A stretch of DNA of 64,000 nt from Carettochelys insculpta (lineage: Eukaryota; Chordata; Testudines; Carettochelyidae), in assembly GCF_033958435.1 (NCBI RefSeq), contig NC_134167.1:6902001-6966000 (forward strand). The letters run 5' to 3'. Under the pieces are notes generated by a model. It did not search any database and had not been told where the DNA came from. It was given only the letters and a program-made list of their open reading frames with translations. Both the position numbers and the translations under genes were made by a program. The first letter of the stretch is position 1; each line of letters opens with the position of its first letter. Positions 11,106 through 24,345 of the stretch are shown here, piece by piece.

Positions 11106-11947
11106 CATTACACACTCTTTCAAAAAAAAAAAAAAAGAGCACTAGTAACAGCTTTGCAAGTCAGGCCCTGAAGTTTAAAATAGCTCTTGGCAGATTAAAA
11201 ATCTTCACAGATATTTTAATAATTCTCTGTAGCCCATGTCTGAATGATACCTATCTGTATTTTCATTTGAGAGGCTCAGGAGAGAAACTGGGACAGCAAA
11301 CTCATTATAAATTAACATGAAAAAATAAGTGAGACTGGAGGCTTAGAAACACAAGGAATAGAAAATCTCTTTCCAGATAGAAAAAAAGCCACTATCTAAT
11401 TTGAATGATGAAATTATTGCATACTGATGGTGCTGAAATGACCAGTTCTAAAAACATTTTAAAACTAGGCATGAGCAAAAGACATTACCCTTTATTACAT
11501 ACATGGAGAATTACTGAACAGGTGACTTGCTCTCAGACACCAATTCTGAGCCAATTACTTAAGCAAGAGTGTTTAGACCTATTTCATCTCCTCCACCTGC
11601 TGGATTTCCATTGGGTGAAATCCTCGTTGATTTCAGTGAAGCTAGTGTTGATGTATGCTTAGGGCAACAATATCTCCCTGTCCCAAATACGGACAAATAA
11701 TGTCAAAGTGTCTCTCATGTGACCTGAAAGATCCTCCATGACTTGTTGCCAGCAACAGCGATGTTGGCCATTCTGACGATGGAGTTCTTTACAGACAATT
11801 CTCCGGAAAGAAAGTGACCCAAGAGCCCCAACTGGACCTGATTTACCAAAGTTTGTGATAGATTGTGCACCATAGATGATTTTAAATCAAAATTGGGATG
11901 TTTTCCTAAAAGATCTGCAGTAATTCAAATTGCAGTTATTTTGGGGT

Positions 11948-11996
11948 AGATATCTATATCTATATCTATATCTATATCTATATATATTCTATGCAT

Positions 11997-12038
<42 letters not shown>
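11948..12038. repeat. Compound (TATATC)n and (TA)n microsatellite
   Basis: A TATATC array at 11949-11980 followed, after a short break with CTATGCATAGACTA, by about 19 TA units at 12000-12038. Confidence 0.93.
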
Positions 12039-12039
<1 letters not shown>

Positions 12040-13950
12040 TGTGCAAACTTTCATGAGGCGACATGCAGGTTTACATATAAACAGACCGTTGTATAGACTG
12101 ATAAAGTACATAAATATTGCATAGACATATATTTCATGCAGTATTTTACTCTGCTTTCACATTCAGTTACCTATCTTCTTCCTCATTACATTCATTCATT
12201 CATTCTGAGCATTAAGTTAAATCCAGAGATGTGGAACATAAGATATATCTTGAACATACTGCATGTATATTTGGGGTTGAATGCCCCATGCTCAGTGTAT
12301 CTCTTTCAGTCACTCCTTATTGTTTCTGTTATTTGTGTGGCTTCATTTGATACAAACAACAAGCACCTTGTGCATTGTAGAACAGAAGGTCATTCTAATT
12401 CCAGCCTCTGACTCATTGCTGGCTTCTCTAGCAAGCTGGGTTTCTAGATGTTCATATGACTACAATGAAAGGAGTGGATGATGGTTTTCCTTGTTCATTT
12501 GTCTCAGACATTCTTGCATCTGCTTACAGTTGGCATTTCTTAAAAGCTGAGGTGTAGACAATATCTGTTCAGTTAGAGGTATATCCTTAAACATGCACAT
12601 AAGCTTTTGGGGGACAGGGACTGTCTCACTGTCACAATGGTACCCTGACCTGTATGTGCTACAGTAATACCAACAATAATAAATAATTCATCTCAGACTA
12701 GAAAGAGCGTTTCTGCAGTGTTCTACATTATTTCTTTTCACAGTGGTAACATGAATGAAAGAAACCCGGTTGATCTTTTATTTAACCACATGACCGATGA
12801 AAGCCTAATTTTCCAAAGACCTTACAACCCGATTTCCTAATACTCAGCACATACAACTGGGACCAAATCTAGAAAAGAATTCAGCTCCCATTTAGGCACA
12901 TAAGTAATGGTTATTTTTTCACATAGAGCTGAGCTTGTTTGAAAATTCTCGCTGTACAAGTCATAGTGCCACTTTCAGTCACCCTGCCTACTAATATGCC
13001 GCAAGCCAGTCCTAGAGAAACATTGGCAGATGTGAAATAAGTAGACCTAGACATTTGTAGAGCTGGCCTATGTTAGTCTCATTGCTGTTACCTTCATCTG
13101 CCCTAATCCAGTCTCTGCTCTAAGATGACCAGCTACCATAACCTCTTTTCCCCACCTGATAGGAGCATCCTTGCTGGCATCCACTGTATATATTAAAATC
13201 CAAAGCAATTAGTAAATACAAGGCAAGCTGCTTGCTCAAACACCATCATCGTAACAGCAGCTGGTTTGTGAGCTTGTGCTTTTAGACAAATTAATAAATT
13301 AAAAAGTGATTTTTTTTAACATTCCTAGCAGATCTGTCATCTCCTCCTCAACCGAAGTGACAAGTCAGTTCTACAATAGGGCTTTGCAAAGTTCAAACCA
13401 TATTGCATGGCAGATGCTCTGATACTATTATTCCATAACTCTTCACAGACCCTCAGTCATCTTCTTCCCTCAAGGCAATTTATGATCAGCTCTCCGGTGG
13501 CAGCATTGCATTATGGCTGAATTAATCGTAAAGATGCATTAACCTTACCTCTGGTTAAACCTTTTTTTTCTGATGTTCACATCACACCCTTTAATGCCAT
13601 GACCCGGAGGTTGATGTGTTCTACACTATATATATTTATTAAGTCTAAGGTGATTGGTTTGATGTAGTCTCCAAATTCTACCCCACTCCCCAGTGCATTA
13701 GTTTTGAGCCTTTCAGATTTAGGTTTCTCATAAATCCCACAACAGCAGCTTCTTTAGAAGATAATGTTGACCCTGGCTCCTCTTTCCATTTTATCTTATT
13801 TCTCAATCTCACCTTAAATTTAATATTGTTGGCATTTCATATGGCCTCCATTCTACCTAAAATACCAAAATGTTGTCCATCATCTTTACAATGAAACTTC
13901 GGAACTAGTTAGCCTTTTTGCTTCTTTTTTAAAAAAAAGAAGGCAGCTGT
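12040..13950. other. Non-coding tract without recognised elements
   Basis: The frames 12136-12411 and 12281-12481 overlap each other, are hydrophobic only by AT bias and have no splice-consistent partners. No gene is called. Confidence 0.5.
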
Positions 13951-13954
13951 GATC

Positions 13955-14150
13955 TAAGGTGTTGAACATTGACCTAGGACAAAGGTACTCTGAATTTGAT
14001 TCCCAGTTCTGCCAGTGACCCACATAATTGAGATAAGTCACTCAACATCCCTGGGCCTCAGCTAACATGTCTATAATGCAAGGATGATAATTTGGTTAAT
14101 TTACCTTGCTAAAGCAGTTGAAATCTACAAGTGCAAAGTGGAGAAATAAT
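13955..14150 (+). mobile_element. MIR-like SINE
   Basis: GATTCCCAGTTCTGCCAGTG, then AAGTCACTCAACATCCCTGG and GGATGATAATTTGGTTAATT is the MIR core and 3' order. Confidence 0.7.
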
Positions 14151-14589
14151 GAATTATTTATGATTCCTTCTTATTGTTATATAGATTGTAATTCACACTG
14201 AAAACCTGCCCTTGTTATTCAGTATCTGTATAAGTCAGATCCATTTCTTCTCTACAACAGTGAATGGTGAATTAGACATAAGGAAGGCCCATTCAGTCAT
14301 TTATTATTTGTTATGTTGTAGTAGCACTGAAGAGACACAGTCATGGATCTGGAATCTATTGTTCTACATGTCGTATAAAAAAGAGACAGTCCCTGTCCAA
14401 AGAGTTTGCAATCTAAGTAGTCATTTGGCCTTTCCTCTTCACTTAGTGCGGGATTGTTTCCTACATTATTATAGTTATTCTACCATGAAGTTGCAATCTC
14501 CATTCTAGGTATGGCGGTAGGAGGTGAAGAGAAGGTGAGGGAAGAGAGTGGGAAGCTTGGATTGAAACAGAAAGTACCTAAGGTTTTGC

Positions 14590-14616
14590 TTTTTTTTTTT
14601 TTTTTTTTTTTTTTTT
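14590..14616. repeat. Poly(T) tract
   Basis: 27 consecutive T. It could be the reverse-strand tail of a retroposed copy, but no such copy was recognised next to it. Confidence 0.9.
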
Positions 14617-15539
14617 CTCCCCACTGGTTGACTAGATATCAGTCTGCCCTCATAGGAATGATATCACCTGAACTCACCTGAACAGGATGCCCCGACCCAC
14701 TACAGATGATGCAGTTTGGTGTGTCCTTCCAAAGGGCAGAACACCTGCTAAGCACCTCAAAGACTGGAAAACTTGCTTGGTCACTTCTCATCCCAATATG
14801 CCACATTAAAGGGTCAAGTCTGTTGCATTGCTCCTGGCACAATTTTGTGCAAGAGTATGGGAGTTCTTTAGCTGTTTGGGAAAAAGAGCAACAGCAGCAG
14901 AATTTGCTGGTTGCCTTTTGTGCCTAGAAATCCTTTTCTGTGCCAGTGCCCCAGTTCCTGTGTGTCAAGAGCTCAGCTGACTTTGGACTCAGCTGCCCAG
15001 CTTCCCATTGATCTCACAGGAGCTCATAAACCCTCACTAACTGACTCTGCTACCTGATTGGACAGGAAGGGCCAACAGCCCCCAGTTTTGGCTTTGTAGC
15101 AATGATAGCCCAGTGAATGTTCAATATGTTCTATATCTGTAGGTGTTCCAGATCCGCTTCTGCACTGGTTCTTACTTCCTTTCATCCTCTGAACTCCTGG
15201 AGCCAACCATGGTTTTACAGCTCTTGCTTTTCCTTCAGATACTGCACTCATCACTAGGACGAACTCCTATTTTCACCACCAGATTGAAGCACCTGCACTC
15301 TGGTGTGTGACACAGTGCAACTGTCTCCAGGTCTGAGGCTGTGGTTTGACTTGTATATCTAATCCAGGGCTGGAGTGGGACTTTGCCATGTGAGCAGTGC
15401 CTACTGATGGCGTACCACTGAGGTGCACAGTTCCCTCTCAGCTTCCCTCTTGCTCTTGAGAGAGTGGAGAAATTAATAATTTATTGGCATGTTGAGAGAG
15501 GACGTGGTTATGGCACAGGGCTGGTGAGAGATTTTGCTT

Positions 15540-15790
15540 GGCTCCAAGGAAGGTGTGGGGCCTCAGGCAGAAGAGTTGGGGGCAAGGGCTACCATCCCCA
15601 CCCCCAGCCCTCAGTGATACCTGGACTGCTCTGTGGGAGGCTCCAGTGATGATTTAAAAGGCCCTGGGCTCCAGCCACTGCTCTTACCATGGTAGTGACA
15701 GTGATGGCCGAGAACCCCAGGGGCCTTTTAAATCCCCAAGCCCTAGGGCAATTGCCTCTTTCTGCCCCACATCAGCAGTCCTGGTGAACT
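15540..15790. repeat. GC-rich dispersed repeat with an internal inverted repeat
   Basis: GATTTAAAAGGCCC (15651-15664) and GGGCCTTTTAAATC (15721-15734) are exact inverted arms. The surroundings are purine/pyrimidine- and GC-rich. Related GC-rich segments occur at 30430-30800, 31905-32165 and 48780-48990. Confidence 0.6.
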
Positions 15791-16239
15791 GGGGGCAGTA
15801 GCAATTGCATTGTACCTATTTACTCCTCTGTACCCAAGTTTTATATGGTCCATACAAGCATGTCTATGGGGCTTTCTATTGCCTCCCAGTGCTCTGTGTA
15901 GGATTGTAGGCCAAGGCATTCTAGCCCTGAGCTGTTTGAAGTGAACACTGCCTTTGGTGTGTTATGCTCAGCAATATACACTAATAATTAGGTGGGGCAG
16001 TGACAGGAGCTGGTGGGAATACAGATCAATAATTACCAAATCTTGCTGGAGCTAGGAACATAAGTGGCAAAAACCAGCAGCCTAGGGTGAGGGAGCACAG
16101 CTGGGACCAGAAGCAGAGCCTACTGGCCAGAGATGGCAGTGAGGGCAGCAGCCCTGAGGTGAGTCTGGAAACCAGGGCCAGCAGCAGGAGGCGAGCCCAG
16201 CTGGGAGACTGACAGTGGAGGAGCGGATGGAACTCACCT

Positions 16240-16312
16240 TCCCTGATCCAGCAAATGGTCTCATTTGGGACCAGTCAGGTCCTGAGGGTGCCAGACCAGG
16301 GAGGTCCAGCCT
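16240..16312. mobile_element. Fragment of the GTTGAACCT-type MITE
   Basis: GATCCAGCAAATGGTCTCAT, then CAGGTCCTGAGGGTGCCAGA and GGTCCAGCCTGTA correspond to the right end of 20344-20662. The GC-rich stretch 16080-16240 before it may be part of the same insertion. Confidence 0.5.
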
Positions 16313-18073
16313 GTATTGTGATACAAATAGTAATAAAGAATTCTAAGAACTTAGTTCAGAAATGTACCCAAACACTCTGGATCAGCAAAACTGAACTATA
16401 TTTCTTTAAACATGAAATGATGCTTGTGCATCTCAGCTCATCCCAATATTCAATCCTGGGCAAAAGCAAGAAGCAAAAATGAGAAAATAAAGTTCTCCAA
16501 ACTTTTGGAAGTTCTGACTGAAGTTTGCCTGGAGTTTCTACGAAAGCTTCATGTTGGTTATGATAGTCTCTGAACTGCTTCAGCCGTTTCTAATTGAATC
16601 TCTCTGAACCAACCATTCAAACTGAAATTTAACACGCCGCCCTCCAGTTCATCTCAAGAATGGTATTATCCCATCAATTTCCTATCATATTATAGAGCTT
16701 TGGAGGAATGCATTAAACTATCAGATCTTTCTCATTATGGATTTCTCACTGGGTTTTTACTTCCAAATGAGCTTTGAGCCCAACTAAATCTCTAATGAAG
16801 CTGTGTCTCTCTCCCACTGCACAAAATTAAAAGTTTAACTTCTGTGCTGTAATCTGGGAACCACACAGCTTTTGTAAGGTTACACAGCTCTAGGTATAGG
16901 TTACTATATCTTGGGGAGTAACTGTGATGGAAAGATACACTTAGCATTGCTAAATAGTGAGACTGGTAGGAATCTGGAGGCCTGCTGATATGATAAAAAT
17001 ATTGAAGTAGTGTATGTGTAATATTCGCTTTCTCTCCTTCCTCCCCCTAATCACTCCAGGGGGAATTCTGTCGGTATTTCTGGCAGCCTGAAGCTTTTGC
17101 CAGGTAATTATTGGGATGGGTAGCTAATGTAAATACTCTGTTCCTGAGGGGATGTGAATCTTTCCCAATAAGTTCCTGGCAACTTTAAGGTTTTGGAAGT
17201 ATTTAAAATGTAAGAAATCCCAAACTGACTATGCAGATTGATTTAGAGTCCATTCTAAATATCTGCTTTAGCTAACAGGGTTAGCTTTATTGCTTTAAAA
17301 TGATAGCTATTTCTAAATGTGCAGCGCTGGAACCATTGTAAGTTTGATATGGGGGGGTGTTGTGTGGAAATGGAACGCACTCCAGCATCCTGCTGGTCCA
17401 TGCAAATTACAGGTTGCACACATCCTCACATTTCAACCTCACTGGCAGCTTGTAGAACCAGTGCTGCATATTTGGATGAGCTGTGAAGCTAAAAGAGACA
17501 AAGAAAGAGGAGGCTGTCTGCAAGATGGATGTTGCATGGGCTCTGGACCTTATCCTGCATGGTGCTGAAGCCAGTGGGAGCTGAGGAGGATCAGCATGCC
17601 CTGGGAGGTGGTTAGTGCCTCAGAGGATCAGGCACGTACTTTTGCTCTTATTGTAATGGTGACAGTGCTTTGTTGGCTATGTCTTCAGAGGGGACAAGAA
17701 ACTGTAAATCAAATGGGCATCAAAGGATACCCAGTGGTGTTCACGATTTGGTCCAGAGTGCTGTATATTTCTACAGGGCTGTTCAAGCATTTGGGGCTTT
17801 AGATTATCTTTTAAGTCTGGGAAACGCAGTGCAACAGAGACATAATTCCTCCCTGAGTTTTTAGGAATGCAAGAGGATCACACCCATTGTTAAAAGGGGG
17901 CTCAGCAAACTCCCTGCTGCACCCCCTGCCAGCTTTGCCATGACCTGATCTCCTCCCCCACCCTCCCTTTTCTCCTGTTCTCTGCAAATGGCCCTTGTGC
18001 AAAAGGTGCAGCTCATTATGTCTTTTATCTTTGTGCACATGGGGTCATCAAGGTACAGCCTGGACCTATCTAA

Positions 18074-18261
18074 CAGTGTTCCCATGAATCTTTTCCATCT
18101 AAGGTGGAATAAATTGTGTTATGTGCACTAAGGAATGTGCACCACCAATAGAAACACATGCTGGCAGCTGTGGGCAGCTGCGAGCACTCTGCTAATCAGC
18201 GAGGCGGCATCTGAATCTCTCTGGGGTGGCCTCCCAAGAGCTCAGCTTACAGGGAACCCTG
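18074..18261 (+). mobile_element. hAT-type MITE, same family as 39536-39732
   Basis: CAGTGTTCCCATGAATC at the left and TTACAGGGAACCCTG at the right. Internal TGTGCACCACCAATAGAAAC and CTCTGCTAATCAGC match the other copies. Flanks CTATCTAA/CTAGCTAC agree at 6 of 8 positions. Confidence 0.82.
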
Positions 18262-19267
18262 CTAGCTACTCTTAAAAAAACCCAGAGATGGAGCAAAGAA
18301 GAGGAAACAGACACTGAGATGTTAATGATTCTGGACCACACAACTAGCCAGGGACAGAAGATCTTAGAACTCAGAAATTCCTGGGTCCCAGTCTCATGGT
18401 CTCTCCGGTCAGCATTTGCTAATAGAGCTAGCAGGCGAATGTAATGTGCAATAAGGGACGCAGGGATGTCCAATGGCAAGAGTACAGCATGGAAAGTGAA
18501 GGGATCTGGATTCCAAACTTGCTGGAAAGTTATTTCATTTTAAACTGTTTAGGAGACATTTTCAAAGGCACCACTGAGACTCAGATGACCTTTGAGTGAG
18601 ACCAGGCTGCTTCAGTGCCCTTGTGACTTTGGAAATCAACTTTTGTGTCCCAGCTTTTCCCTTTGCTAGATGGTGATAATGAAGAACACTTGGCAGTTCT
18701 AGTGGGCAGTCACTATGGATTGCAAAGCATTATTATTAGTATGAAATGATGTGTTTGATGGATAATGTGATCTAGAATATATGTATTATATGAAATATGC
18801 AGTGTGTGGCAATACAATCAAGGGTAATAGTCAGCTCACTCTTTAATGGGTCCATTCAACAGACTACATGTCCTCTTATTGTGAGCTAGATAACAATATT
18901 GCGTTATATCAGCTCTGGTAGCAGACCCGCAAGATGGAATGATTTAAATCACCCTCCATGAAATCCTTCTAGGTTTTGCAAATGATTTAAATGAAAAGAA
19001 AGAAAGAAAATTTAAAAACTTTTTAGGTCAAAACCATAAATTCCTCTTAGCTTTTTTTAATTTGCTGAGGCTTTGTTCTGGGAAAAGGGACCAAATTAGC
19101 ATTTGGTACCAAGACAAACCTAAGCAGGGTCACCTATTAAAATAACTCTTAACTGTGTACAAAGCAGCACATGCTTCACTCTTGAGGGAGGCATGAGGGG
19201 AGCATGTTACTCCAATTTTCTTTCTGGCTGGTCCTCAAAAGCATTCCATATCATCCGTTCTCTGATA

Positions 19268-19530
19268 CCTAGGCCAGGCCTACACTATGTTGAAAAGTTG
19301 ATTTAAGATATGGAATTCCAGCTATGACAATTGCGTAGCTGGAGTCAACATACTGTAGATCGATTTTTCTGGCCATCCCCACAGTGGGAGATCGACGGGA
19401 GAAACTCTCCCATCAACCTCCCTTACTTCTCATGACAGTGAGGAGTACCAGAGTCAATGGTAGAGCCCTGATGGTTCAATTTAGCACATCCCCACTAAGC
19501 ATGCTAAATCAAACCATAGCAGATAGACTG
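19268..19530. mobile_element. MITE, GAGAAACTCTCC family
   Basis: AGGCCTACACTATGTTG at the left, then GACGGGAGAAACTCTCCCAT, CAACCTCCCTTACTTCTC, GAGTACCAGAGTCAATGG and CACATCCCCACTAAGCATG. Right end uncertain. Confidence 0.65.
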
Positions 19531-20343
19531 CAACTGAGTCGATCTTCTTATAAGTATATACATACCCCAAAAAACAGGGATTTTGCATCCTTGGGAGAAA
19601 GAAGTGCAACAGCGATCATCTGGCTCACCACTGTGGAATTGATGCAGGTTCTCCAAAGCTCAACACAGTAGTTGTACTTACTGAACTTAAACTGATTGAG
19701 TTAAACCAATGCAACTTGTCTGCATAGACTCTCATTAATTTAAAACTATTTAGGTTGCATCTGTAAATATAACAAAGTAAACCAAACTGCTAAAAACCAA
19801 ACTAAAATCAACATCATAATTTTCACCCACAAAACTGCATGAGTCTCACTATATCAGCAGTCAGTCACTCCTTTAGTTAAAATGGCAGAACTTTTTGAGT
19901 AGGTCGAGATTTAAGAGCATCAGCCTTCATGTTGTGAGCTAAAAATACAGCACCCTAACTATCAGTCACAGAAGCCTCATATCCTCTGCATTAGCACAGG
20001 GACACACAACACACACTCAGCAATGGCTTACATAAAGATATGAAAGTTCTGCAAACCCCCAGTGTGAAGAAGACCAAAAGGTACCCTTAGTCCTCCTCTA
20101 AGAGTTTTAACTGGGGAGGTCAGAACACTGCAAACTTTGAGAAGCACAGTAACACACTAGTGGATGAGGCACTCAACTTTTTTTCATGAGGGCCTGTGCT
20201 CTGTTCCTATGATTGGCTTGCAGTGCTTGGTGACATTTGAAAAATTAGCTTTACCTGGACGTGTTTCAGTTTCCTAGTCTGTAAAGTAGGCATAATCACA
20301 CCCACACTCTACTTTAAAATCTATGGATGAAAACTACTACACG

Positions 20344-20662
20344 TTGAACCTGTCTAATCCAGAACTCTCTCATCAGGCAACAGCCATAATCCAGCATGAT
20401 TTTATTTCGTCAGACAATCACTTCTCATGAGTGTGATGAAGTTTCCTATGCTCCCATAAAGTTTATTTACAGCCACCAATCCTAGTTCTGTGTTGTTATT
20501 TAGCTGTAATTTACCCCAAATATCTTCTAAAAGCCAAGTAAATAGTGGAAGTGTTGCTATATGATAATGCTGCTGTATGATAATGACATCCTGTGGTTCA
20601 GCAAATTCTCTTGTTTGGCATTGATCAGGTCCCAAGAGTGCTGGAAAAGAAAGGTTCAACAA
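20344..20662. mobile_element. MITE with GTTGAACCT termini
   Basis: Left GTTGAACCTGTCTAATCCAG, right CTGGAAAAGAAAGGTTCAAC, inverted. Internal TGTTATTTAGCTGTAATTTA and GGTTCAGCAAATTCTCTTGT recur, in reverse, at 53063-53345. Confidence 0.65.
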
Positions 20663-21565
20663 AAATTGAGTCCCTATGGTGGTCTAAATTTACAGGCAAC
20701 CTTCTTAGATTCACATGCTGTTAGAGCAATGCAGAAGGTTTAACCTTTTGATGGGTGGATTTGATCATTTTTTTAAAGCTAAGGTGCAAAAGCAGATACA
20801 GTATCTGGCTTTGTGGTAATTAGTGTTACAACTCAATTAAAAATAGTTCTGTCAAAAAATAATCAAGTAACTCCTGGTTTCTAAATGCCACATCGAAAAG
20901 CCGCCTCACTTCTTTCCCTGGGCTGCAATCATCATCTTTTAAAGACAAGATTTTTTTTTTTTTTTTTAAATCTAATAACAGGCATGGAAGTGAGCAGAAT
21001 GCAAAATCTTCCCTTCTGGAGCCAGCTGAAGAGATTGATGAAATAACAGATAGTCTTTAACAAAATAGCAAGTCTACCTGACAGGAACCACACATCCATT
21101 CAAAGGGTAGAACAGCAAGAGTGATGCTTTTTAAACGTACTCCCAACTGGTCTGTCAGTAACAAATTAGACTTGTCACATTCTCCAAACAGATTTAGTGA
21201 GAACATTAACAATGTTAATGATCTGTGGTCTCAGCAGGAGAAAGAGGTTTGAGTCTAGTTCCAGGAAGGCACAGAACAGCTCACAATTGTTTTGTTGTTG
21301 AAGATGTAGTTCTTAAAAATATATATATGCAGTTTCTTGCTTTGGAAACTTGGAGCAATTGGAAATAATTACTGTGGCTCCACTCCTACAAATACTTAAA
21401 CGTGTGTGTGACTTTACTCACTGTGAGCCACATTTTCAAAAAACATCAACTCCCAAATGAGGCACTTAAACATGAGTCAGATTTTCAAATGTTCTCAGCA
21501 CCCAATTCTGGCTTCTAATCAATTTTTAAAATTCTGCAATTCTGGCTAGTGCAGAGCAGGGATAC

Positions 21566-21655
21566 AAATGTGTGTGTGTGAATGTGTTTGTGTGTGTGCA
21601 CGTGTGTGTGCACGTGTGTGTGAATATACACATTCACATGCACGTGTGTGTTGTT
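21566..21655. repeat. Interrupted (TG)n tract with CACGTG words
   Basis: TG runs broken by GCACGTG three times, giving alternating purine-pyrimidine DNA for about 90 bp. Confidence 0.85.
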
Positions 21656-21919
21656 CGGTATGCGTTGCACACTTTTCAAGGAAGAAGTGAAAAAATATAT
21701 TGAAGATCAACCTTACACACATAGGGGTTCTTCAAAAAATAAGCTAAATTAATTTAAAACATATTGGTAATACTGATTATACACATTTGTGTGTGTTTGG
21801 CTTTAACGACTAGTGGCTAGCATTCAAAGTTTAGACACAACACATCCTGCATCTTAGCTGTGGGCCAGGTTCGATGACCCTTGTATTCCCATCTAACTCT
21901 ATTATTATATGATTTCCAG

Positions 21920-22065
21920 TTTGTGGCTCTGACTTCCATGTCATTTTGAACAGGTCATGTAACATTACTGTGCCTCAGTTTCCCTATTTGTAATAAGGTT
22001 TGATAACATTTAGCATATGGTTGTAAAATACCTTGAGACTGTCATATGAACAGGACTGTGTATGC
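21920..22065 (+). mobile_element. MIR-like SINE
   Basis: GAACAGGTCATGTAACATTA, then CTGTGCCTCAGTTTCCCTAT and AAAATACCTTGAGACTGTC. Confidence 0.7.
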
Positions 22066-22344
22066 TAAGTCTCTCAATGCCACACTTAGGAATATACTCT
22101 ACTGTAAACGTATGCTTGTTGAAGTAAATGGAACTTAAGCATGTAGCTAAAAATAAGCAGACACCCAATTTCTGTCCTGAATGGGTATAGATTAGAGCAT
22201 GTGCTTCAGTGACTTTCCAAACCAGGGCCTAAATAATATAGGTTGTAGTTTTTATTCACATAACTTTCCTAGGCATCATCTGTACTTGTGGCCTGAAAGA
22301 ATGAAACCTATACTAGCATCATTTTGTTCTGATGAGCAATGAGT

Positions 22345-22500
22345 TTAAATTGCAGCAAGAGAAGTTTAGGCTGGACATTAGGAAAAATTTCGTAACTGTT
22401 AGGGTGGTTAAGTACTGGAATAAATTGCCTATGATGCTTGTAGAATCTCCATCATTGGACATATTTAAAGCACCTAGTACAATAGACTTTGATTCTTGGT
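22345..22500 (+). mobile_element. CR1 3' fragment
   Basis: GGCTGGACATTAGGAAAAAT, then GGGTGGTTAAGTACTGGAAT and AATCTCCATCATTGGACATA is the standard CR1 end. The last ~40 bp are diverged. Confidence 0.8.
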
Positions 22501-22504
22501 TGAG

Positions 22505-24210
22505 GCGCTAAAATAGTAATATACCAACAATAATAGTAGAAAATAATCATCATATTTCAAAGATTTTTCCAATACCCAATTCAACAGACCTTAAAATATA
22601 AGAAATGTAGTCAATAGATAAATGTCCCATATACCTTTCCAATCAGTTTAAAGCCTATGTGGCAAATAGGAAACTTGCCTTTATTCTTTTAACGATTGTG
22701 TTACATAAAATTTTTTGCCTAAGAATGCAATTCCAGGTGAAGTATTCTATAAGGAAATATGTTATTCTCAACTCTAGTAGAACACACATGCACAAATTTA
22801 CCTGTTTTTCCTAACCTCGGGTAATTATTGAAATGATCTGAACTGGGAACACGTAGCTAGAGGAAGAAGAGAGGTGGCTGGAATGATGAGCTGTTCCAAC
22901 TGAAGCCAGTTGGTATTTAATTCTGCAAAACAAATGCTGTAATTGCTAAAAAGTAATAAAACTTTACATTACATTAAAGAGCATAATAGGTTTTCTAAGA
23001 GGATTCTATTAAGTTTAGCACACTGGAAATATGCTATTTATAAATGCGAGCCTTGCAAAATGTCAATAGCTTGGTATTTACCTAGGAAATTAGGCAACCA
23101 CATAAAAATTAATAATTATATTAAAAACACATTTAGAGATTCTCTCGTTAGTTAAATTAATTACATAATCTTAATAGCATGGGTGGTACATAATGGTGCT
23201 GATTCCCAAAGCTCTGAACAATAAAAAGAAATGGAGAGAAAATGGGAACAAAAAAATGACAAGCTCTTTCTACCTGCTCATTTTATTTATTTTTTTAAAA
23301 TGTGTGCTCGTTAATTTATTTTCAAGGTCTGTTCCTATGGCAAGAAACAGAAAAACTCACCCTGTGGTTTCAGAATCAGGGTTTTGGGACCATTGAAAGG
23401 CATCTGCCCTTATGACCCTAGTAGGAGAGAAGAAGAGGCCCTTAAAGTAGGGCATGCATTGAGACAACAATTTCCCTCACCTTGATTAGACAGCAGGGGC
23501 CAAAACGGTTGGAGGACATCAACTGAGCTCAGAGGTTGTGAGTGGTCCATAGGAGAGTACCAGGCCCAGTGAGGGACACCAAGCTGAGAGCCCCATGCAG
23601 AAAGATGGACAGCCTATCTCCAAGAGCAAATATTGAGCAGTTTCCAAGCCCTTTCAGTCTTGGAACTCTCTGCTGAGAGTCAACATGTGTATTAATTGCG
23701 ATCAGTTGTGCCTACTGCTGGTGAGAGGTGGTCTAGGTCTGGGATCTGAGGGTTGGGCCAACGGTAGAAGGGGTGAGGCCTAAGGAATTCAGCCCTCCGT
23801 GCTGCTCCCCTTCCCTCCCAGTCTTGTGCAAAGGTGCAGCAGGGTTTCCACAGCAATTTGATTCCACAGAGCACCAAGCCCCTTTGAACCACAGGCCGGG
23901 AGGTAACTTCCCTCTTTGTCTCCCCCAGCTCCCCCACTTCTCCCCGCCAGGTGGGTCTGATTGTGGTGGGCAGTAATCTGTATAGCTGGCACTTGCTTAC
24001 TAGGAACCGGACTAAGACCCAGTCACATGACCATCACACTCTTACCATGCAATAAGATGTTTTGATCACCACCAATCCTAGCTTAAATCCAACAGCCCAG
24101 TAGAAAAAGTCATTGTAAGTACTGACCTTTGGAGCTTTACCTTCATTACCAAAAGCAGGAGGATGGGGGTTTCACATCCAAACTGCTAACTTCAGTAGGC
24201 TATTTCAATG
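22505..24210. other. Non-coding tract
   Basis: AT-rich until about 23400, then moderately GC-rich 23690-23990. No repeat family clearly identified. Confidence 0.4.
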
Positions 24211-24214
24211 TAAA

Positions 24215-24345
24215 CTAGTGGAAACAAGGTGCAGTAGTTTTTCTTCTTTGTAGGTAGTCGAGGTCATCCCTATATCATGGAGTGGAGTTTACCATGATGG
24301 CCTGCAACAAGATAGAAATTACAGTACCTTGTTTCCACTACAAAG
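24215..24345. repeat. Short inverted repeat
   Basis: TAGTGGAAACAAGGT near 24217-24231 is inverted as ACCTTGTTTCCACTA near 24327-24341, around a central spacer of about 95 bp. Probably an old MITE. Confidence 0.5.

Noticed and set aside
8461..12038. Regular repeats suggesting a CRISPR-like array
   Set aside because: These are simple microsatellites without spacers, in a vertebrate genome.
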